Shown: positions 1-14,100 of the stretch, piece by piece | Position numbering within the stretch: position 1 is the stretch's first letter | How the letters are laid out: each line of letters starts with the position of its first letter | Assembly: GCF_009389715.1 (NCBI RefSeq) | Contig: NC_052394.1 | Location: forward strand, 21,826,899 to 21,890,898 | Reading direction: 5' to 3' | Length of the DNA stretch: 64,000 nt | Origin: Phoenix dactylifera | Lineage: Eukaryota > Streptophyta > Magnoliopsida > Arecales > Arecaceae | Notes under the pieces: generated by a model | What the model saw: only the letters and a program-made list of their open reading frames with translations | Databases searched by the model: none | Told to the model about the DNA's origin: nothing | Program-made: the position numbers and the translations under genes

Positions 1-1055
1 TGAGTACGAGCATCATCATTCGCTTGCACATTTAGAATAATTTCTTACTTTAATGGCCACCCCAAATTTAATTTCTTTCCAAAAGTTGAAGCCCACCATC
101 ATTCATGCCCCAAATCTTTTTTTTTGAGGTTATAAAGTCGCCCCATAGCATTGCTATTCAATCAATTCTTACACTACAGCAAGAATCAAATCCAGAACTT
201 CTAGTTGTTGTATCTAAAATCCAACTAGGTATATTTAACGAAACTAACATGAAAAAGAAAGCAAGCTTTCAAATATTTTTCTTTCAACTCGTTCAACTTA
301 GATCTCTCAAGAAAAAATTAGAAAAAAATTGAAGGAATCGCAACAGTAGAGCTTAATCAAGCATTGTATTACCAAGTTATAGTCTCCAAAAGTTTGGCAT
401 GCGACTCAACATTCAGATGTGGCATATCTTGCTCCTGAATCCTGTCCAGCTCTGCTCATAGTGGCCTAAGTAGTCTATATTAAGTATGAAAATCCTACTA
501 GCAAGATTTTTTTACAAAAAATTTACTTTAAAATAAATATTTTATAATTAGATACTTTATAACAAATGTATTTTATTGCTCCCCATCTTTTTAAAGTTCT
601 CGATTCCACCTTTGAATTTGGATGGATGGAGAGCACTAAATATTCAAAAGAAAATCAAAACTATTTAACTCAAAAGTATTCTGCCTTCTTTCTCTCAAGA
701 ATTCAATATAGTAAGTTTGTCCTTTATTTTTATTCTTTCTTTGTAATCATGGACCGACAGTTCACCTTGTATCATCTATTATTTCTCCCAAAATGGCGGG
801 GAAGAGGGTGGGACCAATCACGAAGAGATCTCAAAAAGTAAGGACAAAAATAAATAAATAAAAAAAAAAGAAATCTCAAAAAATAAAGAATTCCTATCTC
901 TTCTTACATTCCCGTCAAATTCATGAAACTAGACTAAGTTTCGTGTTGCTTGTTGGTCTTTGATAACTAAGAAAATTGGAACTCCCATACAATAGTCCGT
1001 ACATCTCCTAGGGTGATTCACTTCTCTTAGAAGTCTCTAATCCCTGATTTCCTCA
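1..1055. other. Intergenic AT-rich DNA
   Basis: I see no coding signal here. The open frames are short, rich in Phe, Lys and Ile as expected of AT-rich DNA, and resemble no family I know. Runs of A and T are frequent. No RNA gene or clear promoter was recognised. Confidence 0.5.
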
Positions 1056-1059
1056 AAAT

Positions 1060-1755
1060 TAACTTCGACAGTAGCATATTGTATGGTAGTTCAAATGAAG
1101 GAGTAGGATTTGTCATCCATAATCGAAGGTCATGGTTGATAGCAGCAGAACGTTGTCACCTCTATGGCATCACAATTCCGCTTGAAGAGTTGATAGGAGT
1201 TTTGGAAAATCTGGTTTATGCAGACACGTTGCTTAAAATTGACATTATGATGGAGGGAGACTCGAAATAGTAAATTTGAGGAAACTGTCCATAACGATTT
1301 ACACACAATCTTAGCAGATTTGAGGAAACTAATTTCTACGTTGCTTCATAATAGCCCATATCTATAGAAAAACTAATAGTCCAGGCGATTGAATTGATGT
1401 ATATGTTGCTGCTCGGTAATTTGAGAGTCGGCTCTATTAGTATACTCGTTGTTGCATAATATATTATACTCTAATTCTAGTGGTTGTATAAATATGAAAG
1501 AGCGGTATAATTAGCTTCCATTCTCTTTGATAGGGTTGTTGGCGACGATGCTCACATTTTGTTCTATTGATGCTTCTTGAGGGAAGCTAATAGTGCAACT
1601 AATTAAGTGGTGTCCTATATAGCTGATCACATCGGATCTATGTTATAAGACTCTACTACATATCTTCCTTATTCATTGTTTAATATTTTGTTTGTTGATT
1701 CTCACACAATGTATTTGCACTCGTTTGTTAAATTTATCTATTTTACCAAAAAAAG
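1060..1755 (+). mobile_element. Decayed LINE 3' tail (RNase H-like domain)
   Basis: The + strand reads as a broken RNase H-like (RVT_3 type) domain of a plant non-LTR retrotransposon. A piece near 1080-1265 reads EGVGFVIHNRRSWLIAAER and continues to a MEGDS motif, the usual glycine-rich strand followed by the acidic motif. Two later pieces read HIYRKTNSPGD and LREANSATN, which match the C-terminal R-x-x-N-x-x-A-D region; its presence twice suggests an internal duplication. Stops and frameshifts make it non-functional. A short A-run near 1745 may be the poly(A) end. The 5' limit is not defined. Confidence 0.6.
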
Positions 1756-4700
1756 GGTAGTGCACTGGTGTCATACTATAAAAAGAAAGCTAAGCTATTG
1801 CCACTTCTACCAAAAATGATACAAGCAAATAAAACCATTTGGTTTTTATCAAAAAAAAAACATTTGGTTCCACCCTTATTTATTTCCAAATAAGTTTCGA
1901 TCCTAATATATCCTTTTAAAGTCAAAACTAAATGTTTTTTTAGGGTATCTACATATTGTTTCTAGTATTTTAGTGTGGCTTTCTTAGCGTAAAAAATTAT
2001 TTGTAGGTTCCTAACATAATGTTTAATTAGTTTCGAGTACCAAAATTCATTCAATCCAAATTGTTTTTGCGTGCCTGAGGATTTGGTTCATAAGTAGTTC
2101 TGAGTTTGACCTAACAAATGAGCTGAATTTGGTTTGGACTATCATTGTCTCCTCATACCGATCAACTTTTGGGTTCAAATAAAATATATGGCTAGAACTA
2201 CTAGGAAATTCTTAAGCCAAGCATATGTTTTCCTCCAAAAAAAAAAGAAAAAGAACAAGCATATGACATATTCTATTGGCCATTTCACTCAAAAAAGACA
2301 TTCTATTGGCCATGCAAAAAAGACATTCTATTGGCCATGCAAAATTCACAATGTCCAATTCAATTTAGGGTGAGTAGTTTAAAAGTGGATGATATAGATG
2401 TTTGCGGATCTTTGCTGGGCATATGGGTGCAACAATGGAGTGCTATGATGATTGTTCATCATACAATTGTATATAAAAAAACAGTTCTTTTTCATTTACT
2501 TCAGCAAATATGCTCTCCTAGAATTTGAAATTCTGCATAAAAATAAGTATCTTCTGAAAAATATGCTATTAATGCTTGCGGCAAAGTGTAATGAAATGTT
2601 ATGAGTTCCCTTGCAAATGTCATGTATATAAGGTCAAGTTTAATGCAGCCTTCAATTCAAATCATTTGTGCTTGGTTTAAAACTGGCACCTTCCAACTCC
2701 AAGGCATGCCAATAAACCAAATCCTACCTGCCACCATCTATCTTCTGAACACTCTTTTCCCTCTCATAACATTGTCCATCTTCTTCACTTGGATCAGGTC
2801 TCAATCTACCTTATGCCTGAATTTTAGACCCCAGATCCAACCTTGCTGCTTTGCAAGCCAGGACAGGCCAGGCCAGCATCTTTATTGGGTTAAAGAGTCT
2901 AACCCACCTCTCTGTAAAATTCCAACTTTGGATTTTTCCAAGGCACAACCAATAGAGATCTAATAGATTAATTAAAATTCGTTGGTATATATTGTATTAA
3001 TCTCCCTTTAATTCCGTTTGGTTTGGTCTCCAGCGCGAGGAAATATGGTAGAAGCTCTCATGCAATCATGTGTTTTGGAGTCCCGGGAGATGGTGGACTG
3101 CAATTGCGCAGTTGCAGGGGAAAATGAAGGTAAAAAGGGGAAATCTTGCCCTTGATCAAAGGTAAGTCATGAAATATTGCAGGCTTTAATTGCGATGTTG
3201 GCTTTGAGCCTTCATCACTACCCCTTCAAAGCTTGCTACATCGTAGCTGAAATGATGATAATAACACATTATCAATATTTCTATCACTATTACCACACCT
3301 CTGCAAAAAGGTTTCGAAAAAAAAAAACATTGGCAGGTTCGATCGTCATTTTTATTGTTTAATCTATTAGATTGACTTGTTCATATATGATACTAATCGC
3401 AGAAGCGCATCGAGCAAGTACTCTACAAACAAAATTGAGTGCAGAAGAATTGATCCAAGACTTTTTTTTCTTTTTTCTTTTTTAGTAGTTTTAAAGAAAG
3501 ATAGGGCACAAAGCCTAATCAATCAAGAGTAGATCTAAGTCGTATGTGTCTAATTGAGAGATCAAAATTGGAACATCCATGCCTTGTAGTTTCCATTTTC
3601 TTCATTCTAGACCACTAGAACCTCCTACTTTCTCTACATTGCGAGCTGGTTTTCGTTGTACCTTGCTTATGTAATTGTCCTTCTGTTTATCTATTCAAAA
3701 AGTCTAGCAGAGAAATTCTATATAGTCATCTTCATAGTGCTGAGAACATGGTAAAAGGAATATCTACCTAGTAATTCTAAGATTTCTCTAGGAAAGGGGA
3801 GGTATTTTGATACACTAGTAATAACTGGATCAAAGTAAAGCAAGATTGCACATGACAAGATAGACGGTGTCAAATTATGATATTCGTTTAGAGAGAGAGA
3901 GAGAGCATTAGAAAATGGAAGAATGATAAATATCAGGGTGTCAAATTTTACAGAGAGGTGGGTGAAGGAGCAGTCGAGAGAGAGGGTTCGCAATGTCTTA
4001 CAAACAACCAAAGAAAATGGAAGATAGATGAAGAAAATGGATTCCCCAATAAGAGATATTTCAGCTTCCAGCCATTTCTAATAGTCACAATAATGCATAT
4101 GTTCTAATAACTTCTTTTGTTAGGGGGGCCAACATTTGAGTTGGATTTGATGTATAAGTAGACCCAGGATTCATCTTCCCCCAATCTAGCTAACTATTCT
4201 ATTGAACACATCTTTGCTTGTATTTGTTGTTCAATCCTATAAGCAATTAGTAGGAAAATAAACTAAGTAGGGCATGGTGTTTGCACCCCTAAAAGGAGGT
4301 CATTTAACCCTAAATCAGTCAATCCCCTAACTTCTACGAATGTTGCATCTCGATCTCTCAAGTCCCTACCGGCAGATTTCAATAACATGTAGGTTCCATC
4401 TTCATCATGAATAATGAATGTTTTTTATAGCATTACGTTAACTAAATTCTTCGAAGAACCACAACAACACTCTAAGAACATTCAAACACATGACAGTAAA
4501 CAAAGAAAACCTTCAGTAACAATCTTATTGATTGAACTCTTATTGCTGTTTGATGTCATATCATATCAGTATGTAGAAGTTCTAACCAATCTTAGTTATC
4601 AATTAACTTCAGCCGTCAAATTTATTTCATTGTATAGTTGAATTCGTACTCGGAATTGCCTCCTCCATTTCAAAATAAAAATATCAGCCATTCTCTTGCA

Positions 4701-4850
4701 ATCTCAGGAAACATCCAAGAAAAATGAGTGACCTACTTCCAGGCATCCTCCAAGCAACGGTGTATTTTTATTGTTGCGACCCACAACGTTCGAAACTCAT
4801 CATATCCCTTTTTCGTACATTTTAAAATGAATAAATTTAAAACGAGGCCC
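1756..4850. other. Intergenic DNA upstream of the kinesin gene
   Basis: No gene is supported. The stretch holds AT-rich sequence, poly-A and poly-T runs, a GA-rich patch near 3893-3905 and the small CCAAT repeat listed separately. Open frames at 2601-2963 and 3718-4011 show no recognisable domain, and I treat them as chance. Confidence 0.5.
2271..2340. repeat. Three tandem copies of an ATTGG-containing unit
   Basis: The 13-mer TTCTATTGGCCAT begins at 2271, 2301 and 2326, separated by A-rich spacers. ATTGG is an inverted CCAAT box, so three NF-Y-type cores lie in 70 bp. It is not near any recognised start site, so this is probably a chance local duplication. Confidence 0.7.
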
Positions 4851-4863
4851 ACCTTGGCTCGTT

Positions 4864-4921
4864 TCTAACGGTCGAATTCGACCAGGGCTGGAACGGCTCC
4901 TTCACGCCGTCGTGAGAACGG
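4864..4921 (+). promoter_or_regulatory. Three MSA-type AACGG cores upstream of kinesin-5
   Basis: AACGG occurs at 4867-4871, 4892-4896 and 4917-4921, evenly spaced 25 bp apart. The first sits in TCTAACGGTCG (4864-4874), which matches the plant MSA consensus TCYAACGGYYA at 10 of 11 positions. MSA sites bind R1R2R3-MYB (MYB3R) proteins and drive G2/M expression of mitotic genes such as B-type cyclins and kinesins. They lie about 750 bp upstream of the start codon and about 300 bp upstream of the likely leader intron, where a core promoter is expected. Confidence 0.6.
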
Positions 4922-5022
4922 TCGCCATTTTTAACAACGCTACCTCTTCTTTAATACCTCTTCTTCTGTTTCCTTTTTAAAGTAGCTGCCCCCTCCCCTC
5001 TCTCCCAGCGCCTTCTCTGCCC

Positions 5023-5026
<4 letters not shown>

Positions 5027-5054
<28 letters not shown>
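5027..5054 (+). repeat. (CT)n tract in the kinesin 5' leader
   Basis: A run of about 14 CT dinucleotides lies between the MSA-type sites and the predicted leader intron. CT-rich tracts are common in plant promoters and 5' UTRs. Confidence 0.8.
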
Positions 5055-5206
5055 ATTCGCAGCTCGATTATGAGCTATATGGCAACGAAGATTTCAAATT
5101 AGCGATTAAAGAAGTCATTGCCGGCTCCCACCTCTTCTCCTGGCTTTTGGATTCTTCTTTTGGTTCATAGCGCTTCGAATTGGCCATTGCCGGCCGTGCA
5201 TTGACG

Positions 5207-5580
5207 GTACGTTGTGCTCTTGCTTTCATCTCTGTCTCTTTCTTCGTTTTATTGTTCCGATCGCCTTCCATCCCCCTTTTCCGCCCATCTTTTTCCGTTT
5301 CTTGATCAAAAAATCTTGTTTTTATTTGTCTCCCTTCGAGGACATTTAGAAAGATTTGTGTTTACTAGTATATTCTCGTCTCGAGCTTTTTAAAGATTTT
5401 TTGGAGGTTTGGTATCGGTGTCTGTGGATCTTGGTGCATCGGAATGTCTTCCAATCGGTCGAAGAACCATGTTAGGGTTTCTTCCTTGAGCGTCGTAGGG
5501 TTCAAGAATCGGGGGTTCTGTTCGGATTTATGGATTTCGGAGTCCGCGATTCTTGAACTATTTTCCTTTTGGTTTTGCAG
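5207..5580 (+). other. Predicted 5' UTR intron of kinesin-5
   Basis: A good donor (ACG then GTACGT) at 5207 and a pyrimidine-rich acceptor ending TTTTGCAG at 5580 bound a 374-bp interval just upstream of the coding start. The spliced leader would then run directly to the ATG at 5635. This is a prediction from splice-site appearance only. Confidence 0.5.
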
Positions 5581-5634
5581 GTTGGTCCGGGATTTTTGTA
5601 TTTGTTTTCCTATACTTCTTTGAGTGGTCAAGGA

Positions 5635-8087
5635 ATGGATAGCGTGCAGAGGAAAGGGAGCTTCGTCTCGATGTCCCCCTCTCATACCCCGAGATCCAGT
5701 GATAAGTACCGTTCCAGCGACAGCAATGGGAATTCCAACAGCAAGCATGATAGAGATAAGGGGGTTAATATTCAAGTCCTTGTTCGATGTCGGTAAGCAT
5801 TCAAAAACACACACAAGAAAAAAGGGGTGAATTTTGGCAATTTTGCTCCAATTTATAAGTTGCTTAAATTTTAACATTAATTTAGGCCATTAAGTGAAGA
5901 TGAGATGAGAGTGAGCACCCCAGCGGTCATAACCTGCAATGAGATTAGGAGAGAAGTTTCTGCCACTCAGAATATTGCCAACAAACAAATTGATAGAACC
6001 TTTGTTTTCGACAAGGTGTAAATGCATCCCATAACTTCTATTTTCTTTCAGAGATGGAAATTTATCTGTTGGGTGAAACAAATTATTATCTGCAATAATT
6101 CCATGCAGGTCTTTGGCCCAGATTCGCGACAAAAGGATTTGTTTGATCATGCTGTTGTTCCCATTGTGAACGAGGTTGTTGAGGGTTACAATTGCACAAT
6201 ATTTGCCTATGGTCAGACAGGCACCGGAAAAACTTACACAATGGAAGGAGGAGGGAGGAAGGGAAAGGTAATTTTACTACTCTTGCTTACATATTAACTA
6301 GCTCAAGTTAAGTTCCTGACACAGGTTGTAATTTTGCTCTTTGGATGGTGTTGTAGAATGGAGAGTTGACGAGCGATGCTGGCGTTATTCCAAGGGCTGT
6401 GAGACAAATCTTTGACGTACTTGAGGCGCAGAGTGCTGAATACAGCATGAAAGTCACATTCCTTGAACTATACAATGAGGAGATAACAGATCTTTTAACT
6501 CCTGAAGAGTCTAAATTCTCAGATGACAAGTCCAAGAAACCTATAGCTCTCATGGAAGATGGGAAGGGCGGAGTTTTTGTGAGAGGGCTGGAAGAGGAGA
6601 TGGTTTCTTCTGCAGGTGAAATATATAAGATACTGGATAAAGGGTCAGCAAGAAGGCGCACTGCTGAAACTCTACTTAACAAGCAAAGTAGTCGATCTCA
6701 CTCCGTATTTTCTATAACAATTCATATTAAGGAGTGCACTCCTGAGGGTGAAGAGATGATCAAATGTGGAAAGCTTAACCTTGTAGATCTTGCTGGTTCT
6801 GAGAACATTTCACGCTCAGGTGCTAGAGAGGTGTGTAAACTCTCCCACTTCTTGCTAGTAGGAAAGGATCTGTTTTACGTATTGCATGCAGACCATACTT
6901 TCAAATGCATCTTAATCGAAATAATTCTACAAATATTATTATTTAGCTAGCAGCTTAGGACAATGCTTTGAAATGCTTGTCTTGGCAAAATTTACCAATA
7001 TACTCTTTGAATTCGGTCTTTAAGATCTTTATTATTGCAGGGAAGAGCAAGGGAAGCTGGAGAGATTAATAAAAGCTTGCTTACACTTGGCCGTGTCATT
7101 AATACTCTAGTTGAACACTCTGGCCACATTCCATACAGGTGATTCAGAATAAAGATACTCTAATTTATTGTAAGCTTCAAGTTTGATGATACAGTTTTGG
7201 CTAAGGTGTTTGAATTTTTGGTTTTGCAGGGATAGCAAATTGACAAGATTATTGAGGGATTCTTTGGGAGGGAAAACAAAAACTTGCATTATAGCCACAA
7301 TATCACCTTCCATACACTGTCTGGAAGAGACACTGAACACCTTAGACTATGCATACCGTGCTAAGAACATCAAGAATAAGCCAGAGGTGAATTGTTTTTC
7401 TTTTATTCGATTTCATTGTTAACAAGAGCTAAATCTCTTCCTTAGACAATAAAATTTGGCTTTCATTGTTCTCAGGTTAATCAGAAGATCATGAAATCTG
7501 CACTTATCAAGGATCTATACTCGGAAATCGACCGCCTTAAGCAAGGTAACTCTTCCAGTATTTAATTAAGCTCATATATTTATGCAAAACACACTGATAT
7601 CTTAAATCAAAGTTTAAAGAAGGTTGTGAATTGCACTCTGAATTTTCTGTAATAGCTCTGAAAATTTGGAGCTGCCTAATACTGATTATAATTATGTGAT
7701 AATTAAATTTATGTGTGAGTGGGCCTAGTCGATAGTGTTCGGGTCAATCTAAGCTCCCTGAGTTTCAAAAACTAAGAGCCTTAAAAGATGGGAATTTTTA
7801 CAGCTAGTTGTTGATGCCAATTATCGGTCTGATAATGTATTTTATGCCTGTAGAATAACTTTATGGTAACTACTCCAGGCACTAGAACTTGCCAACTCAA
7901 GTTCCTTTAATTCTTAAAATGCAACAAAATTCTAGAAATTGTGTGTATTATGATGATACAGGTGTTCTTTATCTTACAAGTTTGCTTCTGTTCTTTGAGC
8001 AGAGGTATATGCTGCAAGAGAGAAGAATGGAGTATACATTCCACGGGACCGCTATTTGCTTGAAGAAACTGAGAAAAAGGTAGCAAC

Positions 8088-8125
<38 letters not shown>

Positions 8126-11100
8126 GGTCTGTGGCGCTCTCTCTCTCTCTCTCTCTCTGAAGACATTTTTCTTGATGATGATGATGTAGACCAATCATTT
8201 TTCATATATTTTCAGGCCATGACAGAGAAATTGGAGCGCATGGAACTTGATTTGGAATCCAAGGATAAGGTAGGTTGTTTGGTCATTTGCGTGCATATAT
8301 ATATATATATAGCTATATGTTGTAAGTGGTTTGACTCTGGAACTATATTATGTTAACAGCAACTGGTTGAGCTTCATGACCTTCACAATTCTCAGAAAGT
8401 ATTGAGTATAGAATTACGTGACAAGCTTGAGAAGACTGAAGTAAGGTCCATGCTCAACCTTCAATTAATATCTATTAGTGCTCGCTAGTAACCTCATCCT
8501 TTTGTCCTTGTAGAGAAAGCTGGAGGACACCGAACATGCATTGTCTGATATAGAACAAAGATATAGACAAGCAATCTTCACTATTAAAGAAAAGGAATAC
8601 TTGATATCTAATCTCCTAAAATCAGGTGAGCAAAGGACTACCATATTCTCATCAAGAGCCTGTCACTTGTACAATATTGGAAATTTCTTTAAAAAAAATA
8701 AAAAGTCTTTGTTTTACACACCAAGAGATGCCTTTTCGATAATTTTTCAATAGCATCTGGGATTTGAATCAAGTCAATATCCTTTTCTATTGTATTATCT
8801 AGACATGCTTTTCATAAAGACGGGCTTGTTTGAGTTCTTATGTGTAAGATGTGTGCATCAGATGTTCCCCCTTCAGGATGACATTCGTATCTATGTCTAT
8901 CTGATATGGTTTCTGCATGTTGTGTATTGTTTTTTCCCTCTTGAAAGGATCTTTCTTTTAATAGTGAGAGTTCTCAGATGACAATACATTCCTATCATGT
9001 TCTCTTAATCTAGAAGTGTCTTTTTCTGATGTAAGTGCTCAGACAATCATACATTTAATTTCCCTTTTACTTTCAGAGAAAGCCCTTGTTGATCGTGCTT
9101 GTGATCTTCGATTAGAGCTAGAGAATGCAGCAGCAGATGTATCTGGCTTGTTTTCAAAAATTGGTCAGTGTCTATTTATTGAAGAATTCAGCATTAACTG
9201 TGCAACAAGGTGTTATTGTCACTGCTGATGCTACTATCTGTGGTTTTTCAGAACGCAAAGACAAGATAGAAGATGCAAACAAAAATCTTGTCCATCAATT
9301 CCATGCTCACTTGACTCAACAGCTGGATCTTTTGCAGAGGACTGTCTCAGATTCTGTCATGCAACAGGAGAATCAGCTGAAAGAGATGGAAGAAGGCATG
9401 CAATTATTTGTCTCTAAAAAGGCCGAGGTACATCAATGGAAATATCTTGAAACAACTAATTCAGCTTTTGCATAGGAATTGACCTTCAATGCTTTATTTT
9501 ATAGGCTACTAGAGAGCTCCAAGGGTGTGTAGGAAAACTGAGAGAGATGTATGGTTTTGGGATCAGATCATTGGATGATTTAGCAGGTGAACTAGATGAA
9601 AATTCTCAATCAACTTTTGGAAAACTGAATTCACAAGTCATTGCACACTCTTCTGCTCTTGAGGACGTAAGTATAAAGTTTCTCCTTGAAAATGAATCTT
9701 TTATTTAATTATCACCCTCTCAAGTATTGATTCTGTCCATTGTGCAGTGTTTCCAAGGTATTGCATTGGAGGCTGACAAGTTACTCAATGAACTTCAAAG
9801 TAGCCTATTTAAACAAGAGGAAAAGCTAAGTGTATTTGCAGAGCAGCAGCGAGAGGTTGGTAGCTGCTATATAACCATGGTTCAGATGTTGCATTTTATT
9901 ACCTGGGATTGATTCTCTCTAATTAAGTCACCAATAGCAGGGATTAGTCAGAGCCGTAGAGACAACAAGGTCTATTTCAAATATCACCACAAATTTCTTC
10001 CTAACTCTAGATGTTCATGCATCCAAACTAAACAAGATTCTGGAAGAATCACAAGCTGTCCATGATCAGAAACTTTTTGAGCTTGAAAAGAAATTTGAGG
10101 TGATTATTTTTCAGATTCTAAACTAGTTAGCTGCCTGTTAAATACAAAATGAGTTATTATGCCTTTATTTTTATCTACTTTGTGTTGTTTTTGCAGGAAT
10201 GTGCTGCTACTGAAGAAAAGCAGCTGCTAGAAAAGGTGGCAGAAATGCTAGCAAGTTCAAATACCAGAAAGAAAAAGCTGGTATGCCAACACCTTTTTCT
10301 TAACAATGTCAATTACTAGGCTTACTTTTTCTGTGTTCCTAAATCTTTTCCAATGAAATGCGATGTGAAATACTTTGTTTCTCAATAATGTATTGCTGGG
10401 AACCTGTTTCATGATGGTTCTCGTTATCACTTAATCGTTTGTATCCTTCGAACTTTGAGATTCTATAAGTTAACTTTCTTTTATTAAAAAATAAATAAAC
10501 AATAGTACATAAAAAAATAAATATGCAAGAAATTGTCTGAAATGTAAATATTTCTAGTAGATTCAAAGTTGCATTAGATATGAAAGGATCTTTGATATTA
10601 TTGTTTTACATTGACACATCGTCTTGGGAGATCGCTAAAAAACCCACCGAATTTAATAAAGGGCGGTGCATACCTTTGATAAAGGACAATTATTGACCTC
10701 ATATACTCAAGGAATTAGGGGGACTTATCATGTATACAGATTACCATTATATGCACTTCAAATATGATTAGTGAAAACTAGCATCCCATGCCTTTGGAAT
10801 CTCGTTAGATGTTTTAAATTTCTAGACCTTGCATTTCTAGATGCACTTTCCCTAGTGTGTAAAATAATTATGTACATACATACAGACAGACAGATTGCCA
10901 ATACTTACATGAATACATATTTTTTATGTTCATGCATATGCATATTCTCCAAAAACACTATCCAGATCTATTGTGTTAGATCATTTCCTTTCTAGGTTTG
11001 TTTTCTAGAAGTTTTCCCATATCCAAAGATGTTTGCCCCTTCAACATAAAACTACATGTCACTTCTTTACCTTGTCTCTTTTGTATGGTTGGGCATTTTT

Positions 11101-14100
11101 GGTTAAGGTTTATCTTTTGATCTTAGAGAACATTTTGATTAAACCTTGAATTTAGGCACAAGTTGGCAAATTCTAAACGGTAATACCAAATGACTCTTTG
11201 ATTCGGTCAGACATAGTTTATATTAAATTCAAGGAGCATTAAAGTTGTATCCTTGTTATTGGGCGTCTTGTGCCACCGAGGTCTAAATTCTTGGATTTCT
11301 TGGATGTCTTGATTAGAACTTTGATTGAATTATTTATTTTGTTTGAATTAATACTTCAATAAAATAAAAAAATATACTTGTATCAAAAAGAAAGGATGGC
11401 TCATGGCACGAGACTCCTGTCGCTATGGAGTTTCATAAGGGTCAGATGTATGCAGTCCCATCCCCGCATGCAGAGAGCTATTTTCGTGTTTCGAACCCAT
11501 GACACTTAGGTCATAATGAAGCAACCTTATCATTGTCCCCAAGCTCATCTTCTACACTATCAAAGAAATCATAAAAAATGATGAATTTTAGAAAGAAATG
11601 ATGGAAGCATTAAAATGAATTAAATAGTTTTGAGCTTGAGATCAACCTTTTGGTTAAATTGGTGGCACATAGTGTTTTCTTTTGATGGCCTAGCTTGCTT
11701 TCATACTCTTTGACATTATGTTCTAGCAGTTTTTTATATGTATAAGTATTTGCTATGCATGTAGGTCATAAATTAAGTTTTTGATTGGGAAAGTAATGGC
11801 TATTGGATTCTTGTATGTGAATGCTCCAACTTATTTTGGATTAGTATTTCAAATGTTATACCAAGTGTCCACACATCAATCTAATACTACACTTTCAGAG
11901 AAGAGAGATATATTAATAATTGATAAAATTTATAGTTACTTTTTGATGGTTTGCTATAATTAGAAATTGACTATAAATGTTGAATAGCTTTGTCAGACCA
12001 TCCCTGCAAAAGTAAATAGGGAAGAGATGTATTAATAATTGATAAAAATTATAGTTACTTTTTGGTGGTTTGCTATAATTAGAAATTGACTATAAATGTT
12101 GAATAGATTTGTCAGACCATCCCTGCAAGAGTTAGGAAAGATGGACTCTTAGGGGTGCAAGATGTTGACATCCTCCGTAACTAGCTCCATTTTTAAATAT
12201 TTTTTCCTTACTTTTGGCATACTAAATTTAGTAGGATGGCTCTTTTGGCTGTTACAAGGTATTGTGCATTGTGGACTGAGTTGGTGATTGTTGGGCCTTT
12301 CCTCTACCATCTGGTTTCCCTAATGAGGCTAAGGTGGTCATGAAAGTCTATAGTCTGTAAGTCTGTACAATGTAGCCATTTGGGCCATATCAATATACCA
12401 ACTTGTGTTAGGCTGTCATACAAGAGTTCTTCCCCATAGTTTTTAATTGTTGTTATTTTTAATTTCTAAACAAAGGGTTCTAACCAAGGTTAGCTAAAAT
12501 AGTTACCAGGGCCCATACCAATCAGGTGTGGTACCGGTTTGGTGTGGTACCGATTTGGTATTGTATCGATACATGGTATGTGCTGGCATCGATCATCAAA
12601 TTAGAATGCCTTTTTTTTAGTTTTTTCAATTTTTTTATCATTTAATCAAATGTAATAATATTTTTTGTTTTCTAAATGATTTAAACCCTAAGTTGATATT
12701 TTTTATGTCTTTTGATATTTTTGTTGCAGTTAAAATCTTAATTTGATGTTTTTATCATCTGATACCCCTTGAATCGTACTTCTTAACCCTAAATAGACAT
12801 AATTATATAATAAAATATAATTAAAGTAAATCAAGTAGTATATTTGTTAAAAACAATAATGAAATACAAAACATATAATCAATTGGATATATTTAAAATA
12901 CAACATACATACGACATCTAAAATCTGGTAGAGAGTCGATGTCTCTCGTAGATGTCGAGATCATTAACGTAATCACGGGCACATTAGAGCACCCGTCTAA
13001 CCACAGAGTGTCATAGTCTTATATCTAATCCCATAAGGTACACGCCTTGGATCATAACTGGTCTTAGATTTCTCGTTGAAGCTTCAGCTCTAGCAACTAT
13101 CATCTATCTGATAATGTAGTTGGAGGGGCGTTTGCAGGCAATAAAATCCAACCCATGAGCTTCAGACCCACCGTATCTGTATCTATATGGGTTGTAAGAT
13201 TTCTCGTTGAAGCTTCGGCTCTAGCAACTATCATCTATCTGATAATGTAGTTGGAGGGGCGTATGCAGGCAATAAAATCCAACCCATGAGCTTTAGACCC
13301 ACCGTATCTGTATCTATATGGGTTGTAAGATTCGACATGCAATTTGAAATCTTATACATCTAGAGATCCTACTCTACGTACGAGGTCATATGCAGTTGTA
13401 TCTTATCCTTCTGAAGGACCTCGAGGAGCCCATCTCTTGCATGCAATCATATCCTCACGAACTCTACTAACTTGTGCACTATGATTTATAGAGATATGAT
13501 CAAGAGATGCTTAAACAAGGCTACCATACTACCCAATCTATTCAATTAAGAGGGCATCGTCCATCCTCCTAGCATAACCACGCAAAACAGGGTAGCCCAT
13601 CTCCTGCATGCAATCATATCCTCACGAACTCTAATAACTTGTGCACTATGATTTATAGAGATATGATCAAGAGATGCTTAAATAAGGCTACCACGCTACC
13701 CAATCTATTCAATTAAGAGGGCATCATCCATCCTCCTAGCATAACCACGCAAAACAGGGCACGGAGAAAAAAGCAGGTAGTTGCCCGGTGCAGCTTGAAA
13801 GGAAGATGAAAGGTAGCTATACAACCCTATTGGAGAGAGTACAAGAGTCAGTTTATTTAAATTCGGAGACCAAGGAGAGCAACAATGATAATTTTGATGA
13901 TCATGGCTAGAAAGGGAGTGGAGGATATAAGACCACCATTTATAAGATACAATCTTAGAGTGGTCTTCGATTCACCAGTGAATCCCAGTTTATGCATGCC
14001 ACACAGGATAGGGGATCATAGTGCACAAGCTCGTAGAGCTAATGAAAATACGAGCGTATATAGGAGACAAACTCTTCGAGATTGTTCAAGAGGATATGAT

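Noticed and set aside
2601-2963. 120-aa frame as a gene
   Set aside because: No start-site context, no splice partners, AT-rich composition and no recognisable motif.
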